Numbered from the stretch's first letter, positions 1 to 9,261 are shown. The stretch is DNA of 64,000 nucleotides from Pseudomonas argentinensis (GCF_001839655.2 NZ_CP056087.1:1178001-1242000), one strand, 5' to 3'. Numbers and translations: made by a program. The notes: generated by a model from the sequence alone, not told the origin.

Positions 1-18
1 AGCAGAAGGCTTTGCCCC

Positions 19-480
19 ATGACCGAACAAGCTAACGGCGCCGCCCAAGGCGAACAGACTCCCCAGTTCTCCCTGCAGCGCATCTACGTGCGTGACCTGT
101 CCTTCGAAGCGCCGAAGAGCCCCGAGATCTTCCGCCAGGAGTGGACGCCGAGCGTCTCCATGGACCTCAACACCCGGCAGAAAGCCCTGGAAGGCGACTT
201 CCACGAAGTGGTGCTGACTCTGTCGGTGACCGTGAAGAACGGTGAAGAAACCGCCTTCATCGCCGAAGTGCAGCAGGCCGGCATCTTCCTGATCAAGGGT
301 CTGGACGCCGCCTCCATGAGCCACACCCTGGGCGCGTTCTGCCCGAACATCCTGTTCCCGTACGCCCGTGAAACCCTGGACAGCCTGGTGGTACGCGGCT
401 CGTTCCCGGCGCTGATGCTGGCCCCGGTGAACTTCGACGCCCTGTACGCCCAGGAACTGCAGCGTCAGCAGGCCAACTGA
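19..480 (+). CDS. secB: Protein-export chaperone SecB
   Basis: The 153-residue product reads as SecB, the cytoplasmic tetrameric chaperone that holds preproteins unfolded and passes them to SecA. The N-terminus is the usual polar tail, followed by [16 protein letters not shown], the family hallmark strand, and later the GIFLIKG and [11 protein letters not shown] segments found in SecB proteins. The length is close to the usual 150–165 residues. The ATG is preceded by an AGAAGG Shine-Dalgarno-like stretch. A strong terminator follows at 500–526. What lies upstream is outside the window; in Pseudomonas it is usually a glutaredoxin gene. Confidence 0.97.
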   Translation: MTEQANGAAQGEQTPQFSLQRIYVRDLSFEAPKSPEIFRQEWTPSVSMDLNTRQKALEGDFHEVVLTLSVTVKNGEETAFIAEVQQAGIFLIKGLDAASMSHTLGAFCPNILFPYARETLDSLVVRGSFPALMLAPVNFDALYAQELQRQQAN

Positions 481-499
481 GGCCGCTGTCGTCGCAAGA

Positions 500-526
500 G
501 AAAACGCCCTTCGGGGCGTTTTTTAT
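500..526 (+). terminator. Rho-independent terminator after secB
   Basis: AACGCCC/GGGGCGTT stem with a TTC loop, followed by a run of six T. It lies 20 bp after the secB stop and also has A residues on the left flank, so it may work for both convergent genes (secB and trmL). Confidence 0.9.
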
Positions 527-538
527 TGGCTGGGTTTC

Positions 539-609
539 GTAGCCTGCGGTTGAGCGTAGCGATACCCAGGGATGATGTTGCGGGTAACGCTCCATCGACA
601 CTGGGCTAC
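539..609. repeat. Dispersed GTAGCC-type palindromic repeat, copy 1
   Basis: An imperfect inverted repeat begins GTAGCCTGCGGTTGAGCG and ends ACTGGGCTAC. The same motif with GCGATACCCAGG occurs at 2081–2150, and in a tail-to-tail form at 45068–45141. A more distant relative is at 39958–40043. It sits between convergent genes, as REP-type elements usually do. Confidence 0.7.
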
Positions 610-618
610 CAAACGCCA

Positions 619-1080
619 TCAGCCCATGGCGAAGCCCTGCTGGCGCCAGGCTTCGTAGACGGCCACGGCCACGGTGTTGGACAGGTTCAGGCTGCGGCAG
701 CCTTCGCGCATCGGCAGGCGCACGCGTTGCGCCTCGGGCAGGGCATCGCGGATCTCGGCCGGCAGGCCGCGGCTCTCCGGGCCGAACAGAAAGGCATCGC
801 CCGGCTGGTAGGCCACTTCATGGAAGGGCTGCGAGCCCTTGGTGGTGAAGGCGAACACCCGCGGCTGGCCGAGGCTCTCCAGGCATGCCTCCAGGCTGCC
901 GTGGCGCTTGAGCGGCGCATACTCGTGGTAATCCAGCCCGGCGCGGCGCAGGCGCTTGTCGTCCAGTTCGAAGCCCAGCGGCTCGACCAGGTGCAGGTGG
1001 CAGCCGCTGTTGGCGCAAAGCCTGATAACGTTGCCGGTGTTGGGCGGAATTTCCGGTTGAAAAAGGATCACATGAAACAT
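619..1080 (-). CDS. trmL: tRNA (cytidine(34)-2'-O)-methyltransferase TrmL
   Basis: This 153-residue SPOUT-family methyltransferase 2'-O-methylates the wobble position of tRNA-Leu isoacceptors in E. coli. Visible family motifs are the N-terminal FHVILFQPEIPPNTGNVIRL, the central FGPESRGLP cofactor loop and the C-terminal RSLNLSNTVAVAVYEAW knot motif. The start is supported by GGAG about 7 bases upstream on the minus strand. Its ATG overlaps that of the divergent gene at 1079: the two start codons share the palindrome CATG, so the two mRNAs must be antisense at their 5' ends. Confidence 0.95.
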   Translation of the reverse strand: MFHVILFQPEIPPNTGNVIRLCANSGCHLHLVEPLGFELDDKRLRRAGLDYHEYAPLKRHGSLEACLESLGQPRVFAFTTKGSQPFHEVAYQPGDAFLFGPESRGLPAEIRDALPEAQRVRLPMREGCRSLNLSNTVAVAVYEAWRQQGFAMG

Positions 1081-1519
1081 GCACGGCTCCAGGCCAGAAG
1101 ACGGACGCCATTCTACGCCGGATAAGCCGCCAAGGCCGCGTCCCTGGGTGCGGGTGATCGGCTCGCTGGCGATCTTCGGCTTTCTGATCGGCCTGATGAT
1201 CGGCCGGCTGTTTCACCCGGAGGCCATGCACCTCAAGGCCGTCGAGGTCCAGGAGGAGCAACTGCTGCTGTGGTTCAACGTCGAGCCGCAGGTGCAGGTC
1301 AGCGATGCCCATGGCACCTTCGCGCTGCGCTTCGAGGGGCTGGGCCGTGAGCGCCAGGGCCAGTTGCAGATCGCCGGGCGCGCCGCCAACTGGCGTGTGG
1401 TGCGCGAAGGGCGAGAGCTGGAGGTGCGCGTGGTGGCGGCTCGCCCGTTGCGCGCTGAAATGAATGCCGAGAAGGTCGAAGGCCGCTGGCGCCTGACGGT
1501 TCGTCTGGCGCCGCGCTAG
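1079..1519 (+). CDS. Small membrane-anchored protein of unknown function
   Basis: 146 residues. The N-terminus is polar and proline-rich (about 1–24), followed by one hydrophobic segment (about 25–45, VIGSLAIFGFLIGLMIG) and a soluble, probably periplasmic domain rich in beta-strand-like alternation (EEQLLLWFNVEPQVQV). I do not recognise a named domain. A gene of this kind sits between trmL and ntrC in other pseudomonads (recalled synteny). An AAGGA stretch lies about 12 bases before the ATG. The start overlaps the divergent trmL start, so a somewhat later start cannot be excluded. Confidence 0.75.
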   Translation: MHGSRPEDGRHSTPDKPPRPRPWVRVIGSLAIFGFLIGLMIGRLFHPEAMHLKAVEVQEEQLLLWFNVEPQVQVSDAHGTFALRFEGLGRERQGQLQIAGRAANWRVVREGRELEVRVVAARPLRAEMNAEKVEGRWRLTVRLAPR

Positions 1520-1705
1520 GAAGAAAAGAGGGAGTTCCCGGCCTGCCTGTACCAGGGCTCCCGAAGAAAAGGGGGATGGTCTGATCTGCCTGTATCAGAG
1601 TCCCCGAAGAAAGAAGGGAGTTCCCGGCCTGCCTGTACCAGGGCTCCCAAAGAAAGAGGGGAATCCCCGGCCTGCCTGTACCAAGGTCCCCGAAACTGGG
1701 TTGTC
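1520..1705 (-). ncRNA. nrsZ: Probable NrsZ-type nitrogen-regulated sRNA
   Basis: Four stem-loops in tandem (about 1530–1562, 1571–1605, 1616–1648, 1658–1691; spacing 41–45 bp) share the loop sequence CTGCCTGTA (TACAGGCAG in the RNA). The stems vary in a compensatory way: copies 1 and 3 pair GGGAG/CTCCC, copies 2 and 4 pair GGGGA/TCCCC, and copy 2 replaces the inner CCC/GGG pairing with CTGAT/ATCAG. A consensus-like sigma-54 promoter at 1714–1729 points into the array on the minus strand, giving a predicted start near 1704. Location next to ntrC, NtrC/sigma-54 control and repeated hairpins match what is known of NrsZ in P. aeruginosa. The name rests on that match; the 3' end is not defined. 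Confidence 0.72.
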
Positions 1706-1713
1706 AGTACCAT

Positions 1714-1729
1714 TGCAGGGGGCGTGCCA
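1714..1729 (-). promoter_or_regulatory. Sigma-54 promoter of the NrsZ-type RNA
   Basis: On the minus strand the sequence is TGGCACG-CCCC-CTGCA, against the sigma-54 consensus TGGCACG-N4-TTGCW, with the invariant GG and GC ten bases apart. Only one core position differs (C for T). It reads toward the hairpin array at 1530–1691. Confidence 0.75.
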
Positions 1730-1816
1730 GTTTTCTTTAATTCGCTGCAGGGCCCGTGGAATATGGGTTGCAGCGGTTGTGGCGAGATTTTTGACCCTTT
1801 GGCGTGCCGCCGCGCA

Positions 1817-1865
1817 TGTTCCGCTCGGGTGCATGGCTGCACCTGTCGTGCGCTGATGGCGTGCA
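1817..1865 (-). promoter_or_regulatory. Paired NtrC-like enhancer sites upstream of the sRNA promoter
   Basis: Two 17 bp segments resemble the NtrC consensus TGCACY-N5-GGTGCA: 1849–1865 (TGCGCT-N5-CGTGCA) and 1817–1833 (TGTTCC-N5-GGTGCA). Each has two to three mismatches. Their centres are 32 bp apart, about 120 and 150 bp upstream of the predicted start. The spacing copies that seen upstream of glnA in this window. The individual matches are imperfect; the paired geometry is the main support. Confidence 0.5.
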
Positions 1866-1908
1866 TTCTTTGGGTTGCCGGAGGCATCAGAGCCGCCCGC
1901 AGAGCAAG

Positions 1909-2045
1909 TGTGGGAGCGGGCCATGCCCGCGAACGGCGGTGGCCTGGACGGCACTGGTCTTAATGAATCAACAGGTGACTGGTTCTATTGGTATCGGTGG
2001 CGACTATGCCGCGGGCAGGTACTAGGCGTCCCGCCCGCTCCCACA
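1909..2045. repeat. REPIN-like inverted REP pair, copy 1
   Basis: Outer ends are TGTGGGAGCGGGC and its complement GCCCGCTCCCACA, about 137 bp apart, the typical arrangement of two Pseudomonas REP sequences facing each other. The inner sequence is homologous to copy 2 at 2210–2350, sharing for example the GGCGACTATG/GGTGACTATG and CAGGCGTC/TAGGCGTC stretches. Confidence 0.8.
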
Positions 2046-2080
2046 AAGCCCAGCCTCACATCACTCATGCTCAACGCGCG

Positions 2081-2150
2081 GTAGCCCGGGTCGAGCGCAG
2101 CGATACCCAGGTAGCTTCCCTCGGTTTCGCGTCGCTCAACCACAGGCTAC
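2081..2150. repeat. Dispersed GTAGCC-type palindromic repeat, copy 2
   Basis: Begins GTAGCCCGGGTCGAGCGCAG and ends CACAGGCTAC, related to copies at 539–609 and 45068–45141. It lies between the two REPIN-like pairs, so the ntrC downstream region is a cluster of mobile-type repeats. Confidence 0.7.
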
Positions 2151-2209
2151 GGGGCTGATGGCGGGCATTTGTCGTGTTGCGGGAAGATCCAGAACTGCCT
2201 GCGCACAGG

Positions 2210-2350
2210 TGTGGGAGCGCGCCATGCGCGCGAACGGCGGTGGTGGGGGCGGCACAAGTCTCGATTACTCGGCACGGTAGCTGGTTCCTGTTGGTGTCGG
2301 TGGTGACTATGTCGCGGGCATGAACCAGGCGTCCCCCGCCCGCTCCCACA
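2210..2350. repeat. REPIN-like inverted REP pair, copy 2
   Basis: TGTGGGAGCG at the left and CGCTCCCACA at the right end, 141 bp long, with an interior that aligns to the 1909–2045 element. The rest of the 1520–2484 interval holds the sRNA, its promoter and other repeats; I see no convincing protein gene in it. Confidence 0.8.
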
Positions 2351-2430
2351 ACACCCACTTCTGCGGTGCCGCCACAGTAGTAATGCAAGTGGCTGTTGCT
2401 GCTTTCAGGAAACGATAAACCGGCCCCCAT

Positions 2431-2464
2431 AAAAAACGCCGCGCCCCGATCGGGGCGCGGCGTT
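2431..2464 (-). terminator. Terminator of the glnA-ntrBC block
   Basis: Perfect AACGCCGCGCCCC-GAT-core hairpin ending in six T on the minus strand, 20 bp downstream of the ntrC stop. Confidence 0.92.
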
Positions 2465-2484
2465 CCTGTTGTTGCAGCTACGGC

Positions 2485-3917
<1,433 letters not shown>

Positions 3918-3921
<4 letters not shown>

Positions 3922-5003
3922 GTCGGAGTTGCTCCTTGTTCCAGCGGCAGAAAGATCGAGAACACGGTCTGCCCGGGATGGCTCTCGCATTCGATCAGGC
4001 CTTGATGCTGACTGATGATGTTCTGGGTGATCGCCAGGCCCAGGCCGGTGCCGTCGGCACGCCCGCTGACCATGGGATAGAAGATGGTTTCCTGCAGTTC
4101 CGGCGGGATGCCCGGGCCGTTGTCGATGATCTCGATCTTGGTCACCAGGCGGTGGCGGATGTAGCCGATGGTGAACTGACGCAGGGTGCGCGTGCGCAGG
4201 GTGATGCGGCCCGGACGCAGCTCGGGTTTGGCGGCCAGCGCCTGCATGGCGTTGCGCACGATGTTGAGCACGGCCTGGATCATCTGCTCGCGGTCGATGA
4301 TCAGGTCGGGAATGCTCGGATCGTAGTCGCGCACCAGCACCACGCTGCCCTGGCTTTCCGCTTCCACCAGGCTGGCGACGCGCTCGAGCACCTCGTGCAC
4401 GTTGGTGATCGCCAGGGACGGCAGCTTGTTGGAGCCGAGCATGCGGTCGACCAGGTTACGCAGGCGGTCGGACTCCTCGATAATCACGTTGGTGTAATCC
4501 TTGAGGCTCTCTTCCGGCAGTTCGCGGGCCAGCAACTGGGCGGCGCCACGAATGCCGCCCAGGGGGTTCTTGATCTCGTGGGCCAGGCCGCGCACCAGCA
4601 GCTTGGTGGTTTCCTGCTTGGACAGCTGGGCCTCTTCCTTGGTGATGCGCAGCAGCCGGTCGCGCGGGTGCACCTCGAGCAGCAACATGGTTTCGCCGCG
4701 GCTGAGCACCGGTGTCACCGCGTAGTCCACGGTCAGGCTCTGGCCGGTCTGGGTGGTCAGCACCGCCTCACGCTTGTTGAACGGATGCGCCTCGGCCACC
4801 GCCTGGCGCAGGGCACCGAGGGCTTCGCGGGTTTCGGTGAACAGTTCGCTGATGAACTGGCCATGGCTGCGCTGGCCGCTGACCGCCAGGAGCATTTCGG
4901 CAGCGGGGTTCATGTATTCCAGGCGCAGGTCGGCGTTGAGCAACAGGGTCGCCGTGGTCAGGTTGTCGAGCAGCAGGCGATGCAGGGCGTCGTTGATGAT
5001 CAT
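3918..5003 (-). CDS. ntrB: Nitrogen regulation sensor kinase NtrB (NR(II))
   Basis: A cytoplasmic 361-residue histidine kinase. A PAS domain (about 5–115) is followed by the dimerisation/phosphotransfer helix with His142 in GLAHEIKNPLGG. The ATPase domain has the N box (NIVRNAMQAL), DNGPGI and a GTGLGLAI G2 box. It phosphorylates NtrC in low nitrogen and dephosphorylates it with PII. The start at MIINDALHRLLLDN matches the family; the frame is open further upstream but that extension is low-complexity and non-homologous. The ribosome site is weak. The gap to the DUF4124 genes (577 bp) holds its own candidate NtrC site. Confidence 0.97.
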
Positions 5004-5317
5004 CGCACTGCGCCCATTGGTGTGCAGGGTGCCTGGGGTACGGCAGGGCCGTTGTCTGGCAACGTGGCGCAGCGCGGCAAGTCTCGTTGCGGGTTTGGGC
5101 CAGCCAAAAGTCGTTCCTCGTGCGGTGGGGCAGAACGGCCGGCGAGCAGGAACTTGGTCCGGATCGCGGCGGTGACGGAGAAAATGCAAGAAGCAAACCA
5201 AAGCCCCGCAAAGAAGCGCAGGCGGTGATAAAACCCCGGAATCGGCTTCCTTTCGGCGCAACGGCCTTGGCGAGCGTGTGCCAATTTGGGACGAGTATAG
5301 AAATCGGTGCGTCGATG

Positions 5318-5334
5318 CGCACCTTAATGGTGCA
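5318..5334 (-). promoter_or_regulatory. NtrC-like binding site upstream of ntrB
   Basis: On the minus strand the 17-mer is TGCACC-ATTAA-GGTGCG, one mismatch from TGCACY-N5-GGTGCA. About 20 bp downstream lies TATACT, a plausible -10 element, so the site would overlap or abut the -35 region of a sigma-70 promoter, as at glnLp in E. coli where NtrC represses. A TTGGCAC near 5283 resembles a sigma-54 -24 element but its -12 partner is poor. Confidence 0.6.
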
Positions 5335-5422
5335 AGTGAGTGGCGGACGAATCGAGGCCGGGCAGACCTGGAGCCTGCTCACAATCTTTTAGCGGCATTG
5401 AAGAGGCTCCCCAAGGCATAGG

Positions 5423-5538
5423 CGGACATTGAGCTTCAGGCCGCGAGCCTCAAGCTGCAAGAAGAAGCTAGAGCACTGCGGACTGCTTTTAACTTGTGCT
5501 TGGGGCTTGCAGCTTGCGGCTGCTCCCGCCACGTTGCA
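5423..5538. repeat. Duplicated intergenic element, short copy
   Basis: About 75 bp from GCGGACATTGAGCTTCAG to ACTGCTTTTAACTTG is nearly identical (three differences noticed) to 30218–30293. Both are followed by a run of TGxxGCT heptamers and a shared tail GCTCCCGCCAC. In this copy there is one unit each of TGTGCT (shortened), TGGGGCT and TGCAGCT. The rest of 5004–5580 shows only the NtrC-like site and AT-rich promoter-like sequence. Confidence 0.85.
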
Positions 5539-5580
5539 GGGAAAGCGCAGACGTCGAGCCGAAAGATCATGAACAGGCTC

Positions 5581-6207
5581 TTAAAGGAAGGGCAGGATGC
5601 TGATGATGCCCTCGTCTTCTTCCTTGGGTTTGTCTTCGATCGGGCACTCGGGGCGTACGCCGTAATCGTCCTTCTCGCACGGGCGTACCTTGCGCTTCTG
5701 GGCCAGGGACACGCGCTTCATGTGGAAGGGCTGGCTGGGCGTGCGCTCGACGATGATGCCGCCTTCGGTAATGATCTCCACGGCGATCTGGTGGGTGCCG
5801 CGGTCGATGTTCTCCAGGGGAAACACCGGGCTGCGCCCGACGCTGCCGTAGGGCTGGCCGTCGAGCAGCAGGCGGTAGCTGTGGCCGGGGTGCAGGGCCG
5901 GCTCGGCATTGACGGTGACGATCAGGTTGCCGGCATTGTCGTTGATGGTCGCGTCGGGCTGCGGGATGGTGATGCGCAGCAGCTCGTAGCTGAGGATCGG
6001 CCCGCTGGAAGTGGCGGGCGCTGGCGGTGACAGGCGGCGGGTCTGTGGCGGCTCGATGCGATTGGAGGGCGCCATCTGCACCTGGGTGGCATTGCCGTCG
6101 CGGGGGCTGTCGGTGAATACCCGGTTACCCTCGGCGTCCACATAGGTGTAGACCTGGGCAACGCTTGGCAGGGCGATCAGCAGCAGGGCGAAGAGCAGCG
6201 TGCGCAT
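5581..6207 (-). CDS. DUF4124-domain secreted protein (distal to glnA)
   Basis: 208 residues. A signal peptide (MRTLLFALLLIALPSVAQ) is followed directly by the DUF4124 motif VYTYVDAEGNRVFTDSP (about 19–45), then a proline-rich linker and a beta-rich region resembling an Ig/FN3-like domain (HPGHSYRLLLDGQPYG). Function is unknown; proteins of this class are predicted periplasmic. It lies 5 bp downstream of a paralogue, and both are read with glnA and ntrBC, so a nitrogen-linked role is possible but only by position. Confidence 0.85.
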   Translation of the reverse strand: MRTLLFALLLIALPSVAQVYTYVDAEGNRVFTDSPRDGNATQVQMAPSNRIEPPQTRRLSPPAPATSSGPILSYELLRITIPQPDATINDNAGNLIVTVNAEPALHPGHSYRLLLDGQPYGSVGRSPVFPLENIDRGTHQIAVEIITEGGIIVERTPSQPFHMKRVSLAQKRKVRPCEKDDYGVRPECPIEDKPKEEDEGIISILPFL

Positions 6208-6212
6208 GGTAC

Positions 6213-6743
6213 TCAGTTACCCCGGGCCGGGCTGTTGGTGCTGACCCGCTGCACCGTGAAGGTGCGCGTCTCGCTCTGCTGGACAATGCGCTCGCCCTGC
6301 ATCACGGCAACCGCCAGGCTGTGCTCGCCGCGGTCCACTTCGCTCAGTTGCAGGCGCGGCACGTTGCTCGGCTGCCCGTAGGGCTTGCCGTCGAGCAGCA
6401 GGCGCAGGGTATGCCCGGGGCCCAGGCGCGGCTCGATGGTCACGCCCACGGAAAAGGTGCCGTTGTTGGCGCGCAGCGCTTCCTCGCTGGGCAGGTCGCG
6501 CAGTTCGAGAATCTGGTAGGGATTGCTCGGCAGTTCGCTCAGGCGCGGTTCACTCGTGCTGGTGGTGGGCGGCGTCGGCTGGCTGCTGGTGTTGATCGGC
6601 TTGAGCTCGACGCTTTCGGCCTGGGTGCCTTCCGGCGGCTGGTTGGTGAACACCGTGTTGCCGTTGGCGTCGGTGTATTTGTAGATCTGCGCGCTGACCG
6701 GCAGGGCCAGGATCAGCAGCAGGCAAGCGAGCGTGCGGCGCAT
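6213..6743 (-). CDS. DUF4124-domain secreted protein (proximal to glnA)
   Basis: 176 residues. The start is set at MRRTLACLLLILALPVSAQ, a clean signal peptide; the longer open frame upstream has no such sequence. The DUF4124 motif IYKYTDANGNTVFTNQPPEG follows, then a Ser/Thr/Pro-rich linker and a C-terminal region with GHTLRLLLDGKPYGQPS that aligns to the neighbour (GHSYRLLLDGQPYGSVG). The two genes are therefore tandem paralogues. Function is unknown. Confidence 0.85.
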   Translation of the reverse strand: MRRTLACLLLILALPVSAQIYKYTDANGNTVFTNQPPEGTQAESVELKPINTSSQPTPPTTSTSEPRLSELPSNPYQILELRDLPSEEALRANNGTFSVGVTIEPRLGPGHTLRLLLDGKPYGQPSNVPRLQLSEVDRGEHSLAVAVMQGERIVQQSETRTFTVQRVSTNSPARGN

Positions 6744-6968
6744 CGGGCCGGTCTCCGCAGTAAATGATGTCGATAGCCTTGCATCGCTTCGCCGTGCTGG
6801 CAAGCGCGCCGCGTCAGGGATTTGCACTGGCTCCGAAAAATAGCCGGCATAAAAATGGTTCTTCGTACGGTTTGCGGAAAGTGTGGGTTGGCACCGGACT
6901 GGCAATTAAGTGTTCGCTGTCGATGACTTGGCACTCTCCGTTATCCCGCCGCCTGGCCTGGTAGGTTT

Positions 6969-7509
6969 CGCCCCTTACGGGCGAGTCACTTTCTCTTGCT
7001 TGCCCAAGAGAAAGTAACCAAAGAGAAGGGCACCCCACCATCCGGCCCCGGCTGCGCCGGGGTTCCCTCGCTCCATCACCACTCCAGGGGCACGCTGCGA
7101 AGGGCCATCCCTGGCCCATCGCAGCTCTCGCGACATCCATGTCGCTCATGGCTACCCGCCCGGCCCCTTACGTGGCGATTCCACTCGGCCTCCTGAAGGG
7201 GACTTGGGCGTCGTCTGTGAGATCGCAGCTCAAGAGCAAAAGCAGACGCTGCCGAACTTGAGTTTGTGGAAATCTTGCAAGCTCGCGCTCCGGTCCCGTC
7301 AGGAGGCCGAGTGGAGGTGTCGTGTAGGGGAGCGAGCCGCATGGATGCGGCGAGAGGCTTAATGGGCCAGGGATGGCCCATGTAAGCCGGCCCCCGGAGC
7401 GGCGCCGGAATGAGGGAAGTTTCGCGCAGCGAAACCCGGATGTCGGGGTGCCCTTCTTTGGCACACCTTTCTTGGGCAAGCAAGAAAGGTGTGGCGCCCG
7501 TAAGGGGCG
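6969..7509. repeat. ~540 bp nested imperfect palindrome
   Basis: The ends are CGCCCCTTACGGGCG and CGCCCGTAAGGGGCG. Moving inward, the left arm shows TTGCTTGCCCAAGA, GGGCACCCC, GGGCCATCCCTGGCCCAT and CACTCGGCCTCCTGA; the right arm shows the reverse complement of each in mirrored order. Each arm also contains a short hairpin, GCGACAT-CC-ATGTCGC on the left and GCCGCAT-GG-ATGCGGC on the right, whose stems differ in a compensatory way. No coding gene is credible in it. Apart from the glnA terminator, the rest of 6744–7760 shows nothing I can name. Confidence 0.8.
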
Positions 7510-7697
7510 CAACACATAGGTTCCGTAAACGCGGTAATGGATAGTGCTAAATCAGCAGTGATACGCACACAAAATTGCCAGTCCGGTGTCAACCAGGCAC
7601 TCCCCCCTAAAATGCAAAGAACCTAAAAAGTCGCCGGAAGCCATTTTTGATGTCGCTTGCGACGGCCCGCAGGGTGGTCGCCAGGAATGGCAGGCCA

Positions 7698-7735
7698 TAA
7701 AAAAACCTCCCCGGCAGAACCGGGGAGGTTTTCGT
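7698..7735 (-). terminator. Terminator of glnA
   Basis: AACCTCCCCGG-CAGAA-CCGGGGAGGTT stem; on the minus strand it ends in a run of seven or more T. It lies 26 bp after the glnA stop. Some transcripts may read through to the DUF4124 genes, or those may use their own promoter. Confidence 0.92.
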
Positions 7736-7760
7736 TACGCTGGCAAGCAGCGTGGCCTGC

Positions 7761-9167
7761 TTAGACGCTGTAGTACAGGTCGTATTCCAGCGGGTGTACG
7801 AAGGTGCGTACCTTGATTTCTTCTTCCGATTTCAGCTCGATGTAGGCATCGATGAAGTCGTCGGAGAACACGCCGCCCTTGGTCAGGAACGCGCGGCCCT
7901 TGTCCAGCTCTTCCAGGGCTTCTTTCAGGCTGCCGCATACCTGCGGGATCAGCTTGCCTTCTTCCGGCGGCAGGTCGTACAGGTTCTTGTCGGCCGCGTC
8001 GCCAGGGTGGATCTTGTTCTGGATGCCGTCGATACCGGCCATCAGCAGTGCTGCGAAGGCCAGGTAGGGGTTGGCAGCCGGATCCGGGAAGCGCGCTTCG
8101 ATACGGCGAGCTTTCGGGCTCGACACGTACGGGATGCGGATCGATGCGGAACGGTTGCGAGCCGAGTAGGCCAGCATGACCGGGGCTTCGAAGCCCGGTA
8201 CCAGGCGCTTGTAGGAGTTGGTCGATGGGTTGGTGAAGCCGTTCAGGGCCTTGCCGTGCTTGATGATGCCACCGATGAAGTACAGGGCGGTCTCGGACAG
8301 ACCGGCATAGCCTTCGCCTGCGAAGGTGTTCTTGCCGTCCTTGGAGATCGACATGTGTACGTGCATGCCCGAACCGTTGTCGCCGTACAGGGGCTTGGGC
8401 ATGAAGGTGGCGGTCTTGCCGTAGGCGTCGGCCACGTTGTGCACGCAGTACTTGAGGGTCTGAACTTCGTCAGCCTTGGCGACCAGGGTGTTGAACTTCA
8501 CGCCGATTTCGTTCTGACCGGCAGTGGCCACTTCGTGGTGGTGAACTTCGACGACCAGGCCCATCTCTTCCATGGCATTACACATGGCAGTACGGATTTC
8601 GTGGTCGTGGTCGCACGGCGGAACCGGGAAGTAGCCACCTTTGACGGCTGGACGGTGGCCCTTGTTGCCGCCTTCCACGTCCTGATCGGTCATCCAGGAA
8701 CCTTGCTCGGAATAGATCTTGAACATGGAGCCGGAGATGTCGGACTTGAACTTCACTTCGTCGAAGATGAAGAACTCGGGCTCCGGGCCCACGAATACGG
8801 TGTCACCCAGGCCGGTGCCCTTGAGGAACTCTTCGGCACGCTTGGCGATGGAGCGCGGGTCGCGGTCGTAGCCTTGCATGGTGCTCGGCTCGATGATGTC
8901 GCAGACCAGGATCAGGGTCGGCTCTTCGGTGAACGGATCCAGCACGGCGGTTTCGTCGACCGGCATCAGGATCATGTCGGAGGCTTCGATGCCTTTCCAG
9001 CCATGGATGGAGGAGCCGTCGAACATCTTGCCGTGCTCGAAGAAGTCTTCGTCCAGGGCGTCACGGGCCGGCATGGTCACGTGGTGCTGCTTACCTTTGG
9101 TATCGGTGAAGCGCAGGTCTACCCACTTCACGTCGTGTTCTTTGATCAGTTGAACAGCCTTAGACAT
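7761..9167 (-). CDS. glnA: Glutamine synthetase, type I (GlnA)
   Basis: 468 residues; makes glutamine from glutamate, ammonia and ATP as a cytoplasmic dodecamer. The start [20 protein letters not shown] has GGAGG upstream, and a 61-residue in-frame extension is rejected. Visible motifs are [12 protein letters not shown], the active-site [10 protein letters not shown], and the adenylylation loop NLYDLPPEE with Tyr397, so activity should be controlled by GlnE. Transcription is explained by the sigma-54 promoter and paired NtrC-like sites at 9262–9398. It leads the block glnA-DUF4124-DUF4124-ntrB-ntrC. Confidence 0.99.
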   Translation of the reverse strand: MSKAVQLIKEHDVKWVDLRFTDTKGKQHHVTMPARDALDEDFFEHGKMFDGSSIHGWKGIEASDMILMPVDETAVLDPFTEEPTLILVCDIIEPSTMQGYDRDPRSIAKRAEEFLKGTGLGDTVFVGPEPEFFIFDEVKFKSDISGSMFKIYSEQGSWMTDQDVEGGNKGHRPAVKGGYFPVPPCDHDHEIRTAMCNAMEEMGLVVEVHHHEVATAGQNEIGVKFNTLVAKADEVQTLKYCVHNVADAYGKTATFMPKPLYGDNGSGMHVHMSISKDGKNTFAGEGYAGLSETALYFIGGIIKHGKALNGFTNPSTNSYKRLVPGFEAPVMLAYSARNRSASIRIPYVSSPKARRIEARFPDPAANPYLAFAALLMAGIDGIQNKIHPGDAADKNLYDLPPEEGKLIPQVCGSLKEALEELDKGRAFLTKGGVFSDDFIDAYIELKSEEEIKVRTFVHPLEYDLYYSV

Positions 9168-9261
9168 GTTGTCCTCCAGGTGGATAGGGTCTTCGTTGAC
9201 CCTTCTTTGAGTTCGTGACGCCGGGCCAGATAGTCTGCCAGGACACCCTGCCTCACAAGGG

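Noticed and set aside
1516..2430. Several 70–125-codon frames in the ntrC downstream region
   Set aside because: They run through REPIN-like repeats and sRNA hairpins; the repeated protein phrases are a by-product of the repeats.
5262..5283. Possible sigma-54 promoter (TTGGCAC) for ntrB
   Set aside because: The -24 part is good but the -12 element lacks the GC at the required spacing.
6814..7592. Small frames across the ~540 bp palindrome
   Set aside because: Present on both strands because of the palindrome; no coding signature.
7752..9218. 488-codon plus-strand frame over glnA
   Set aside because: Antisense to glutamine synthetase, His/Val/Gln-rich without domain features, and no ribosome site.
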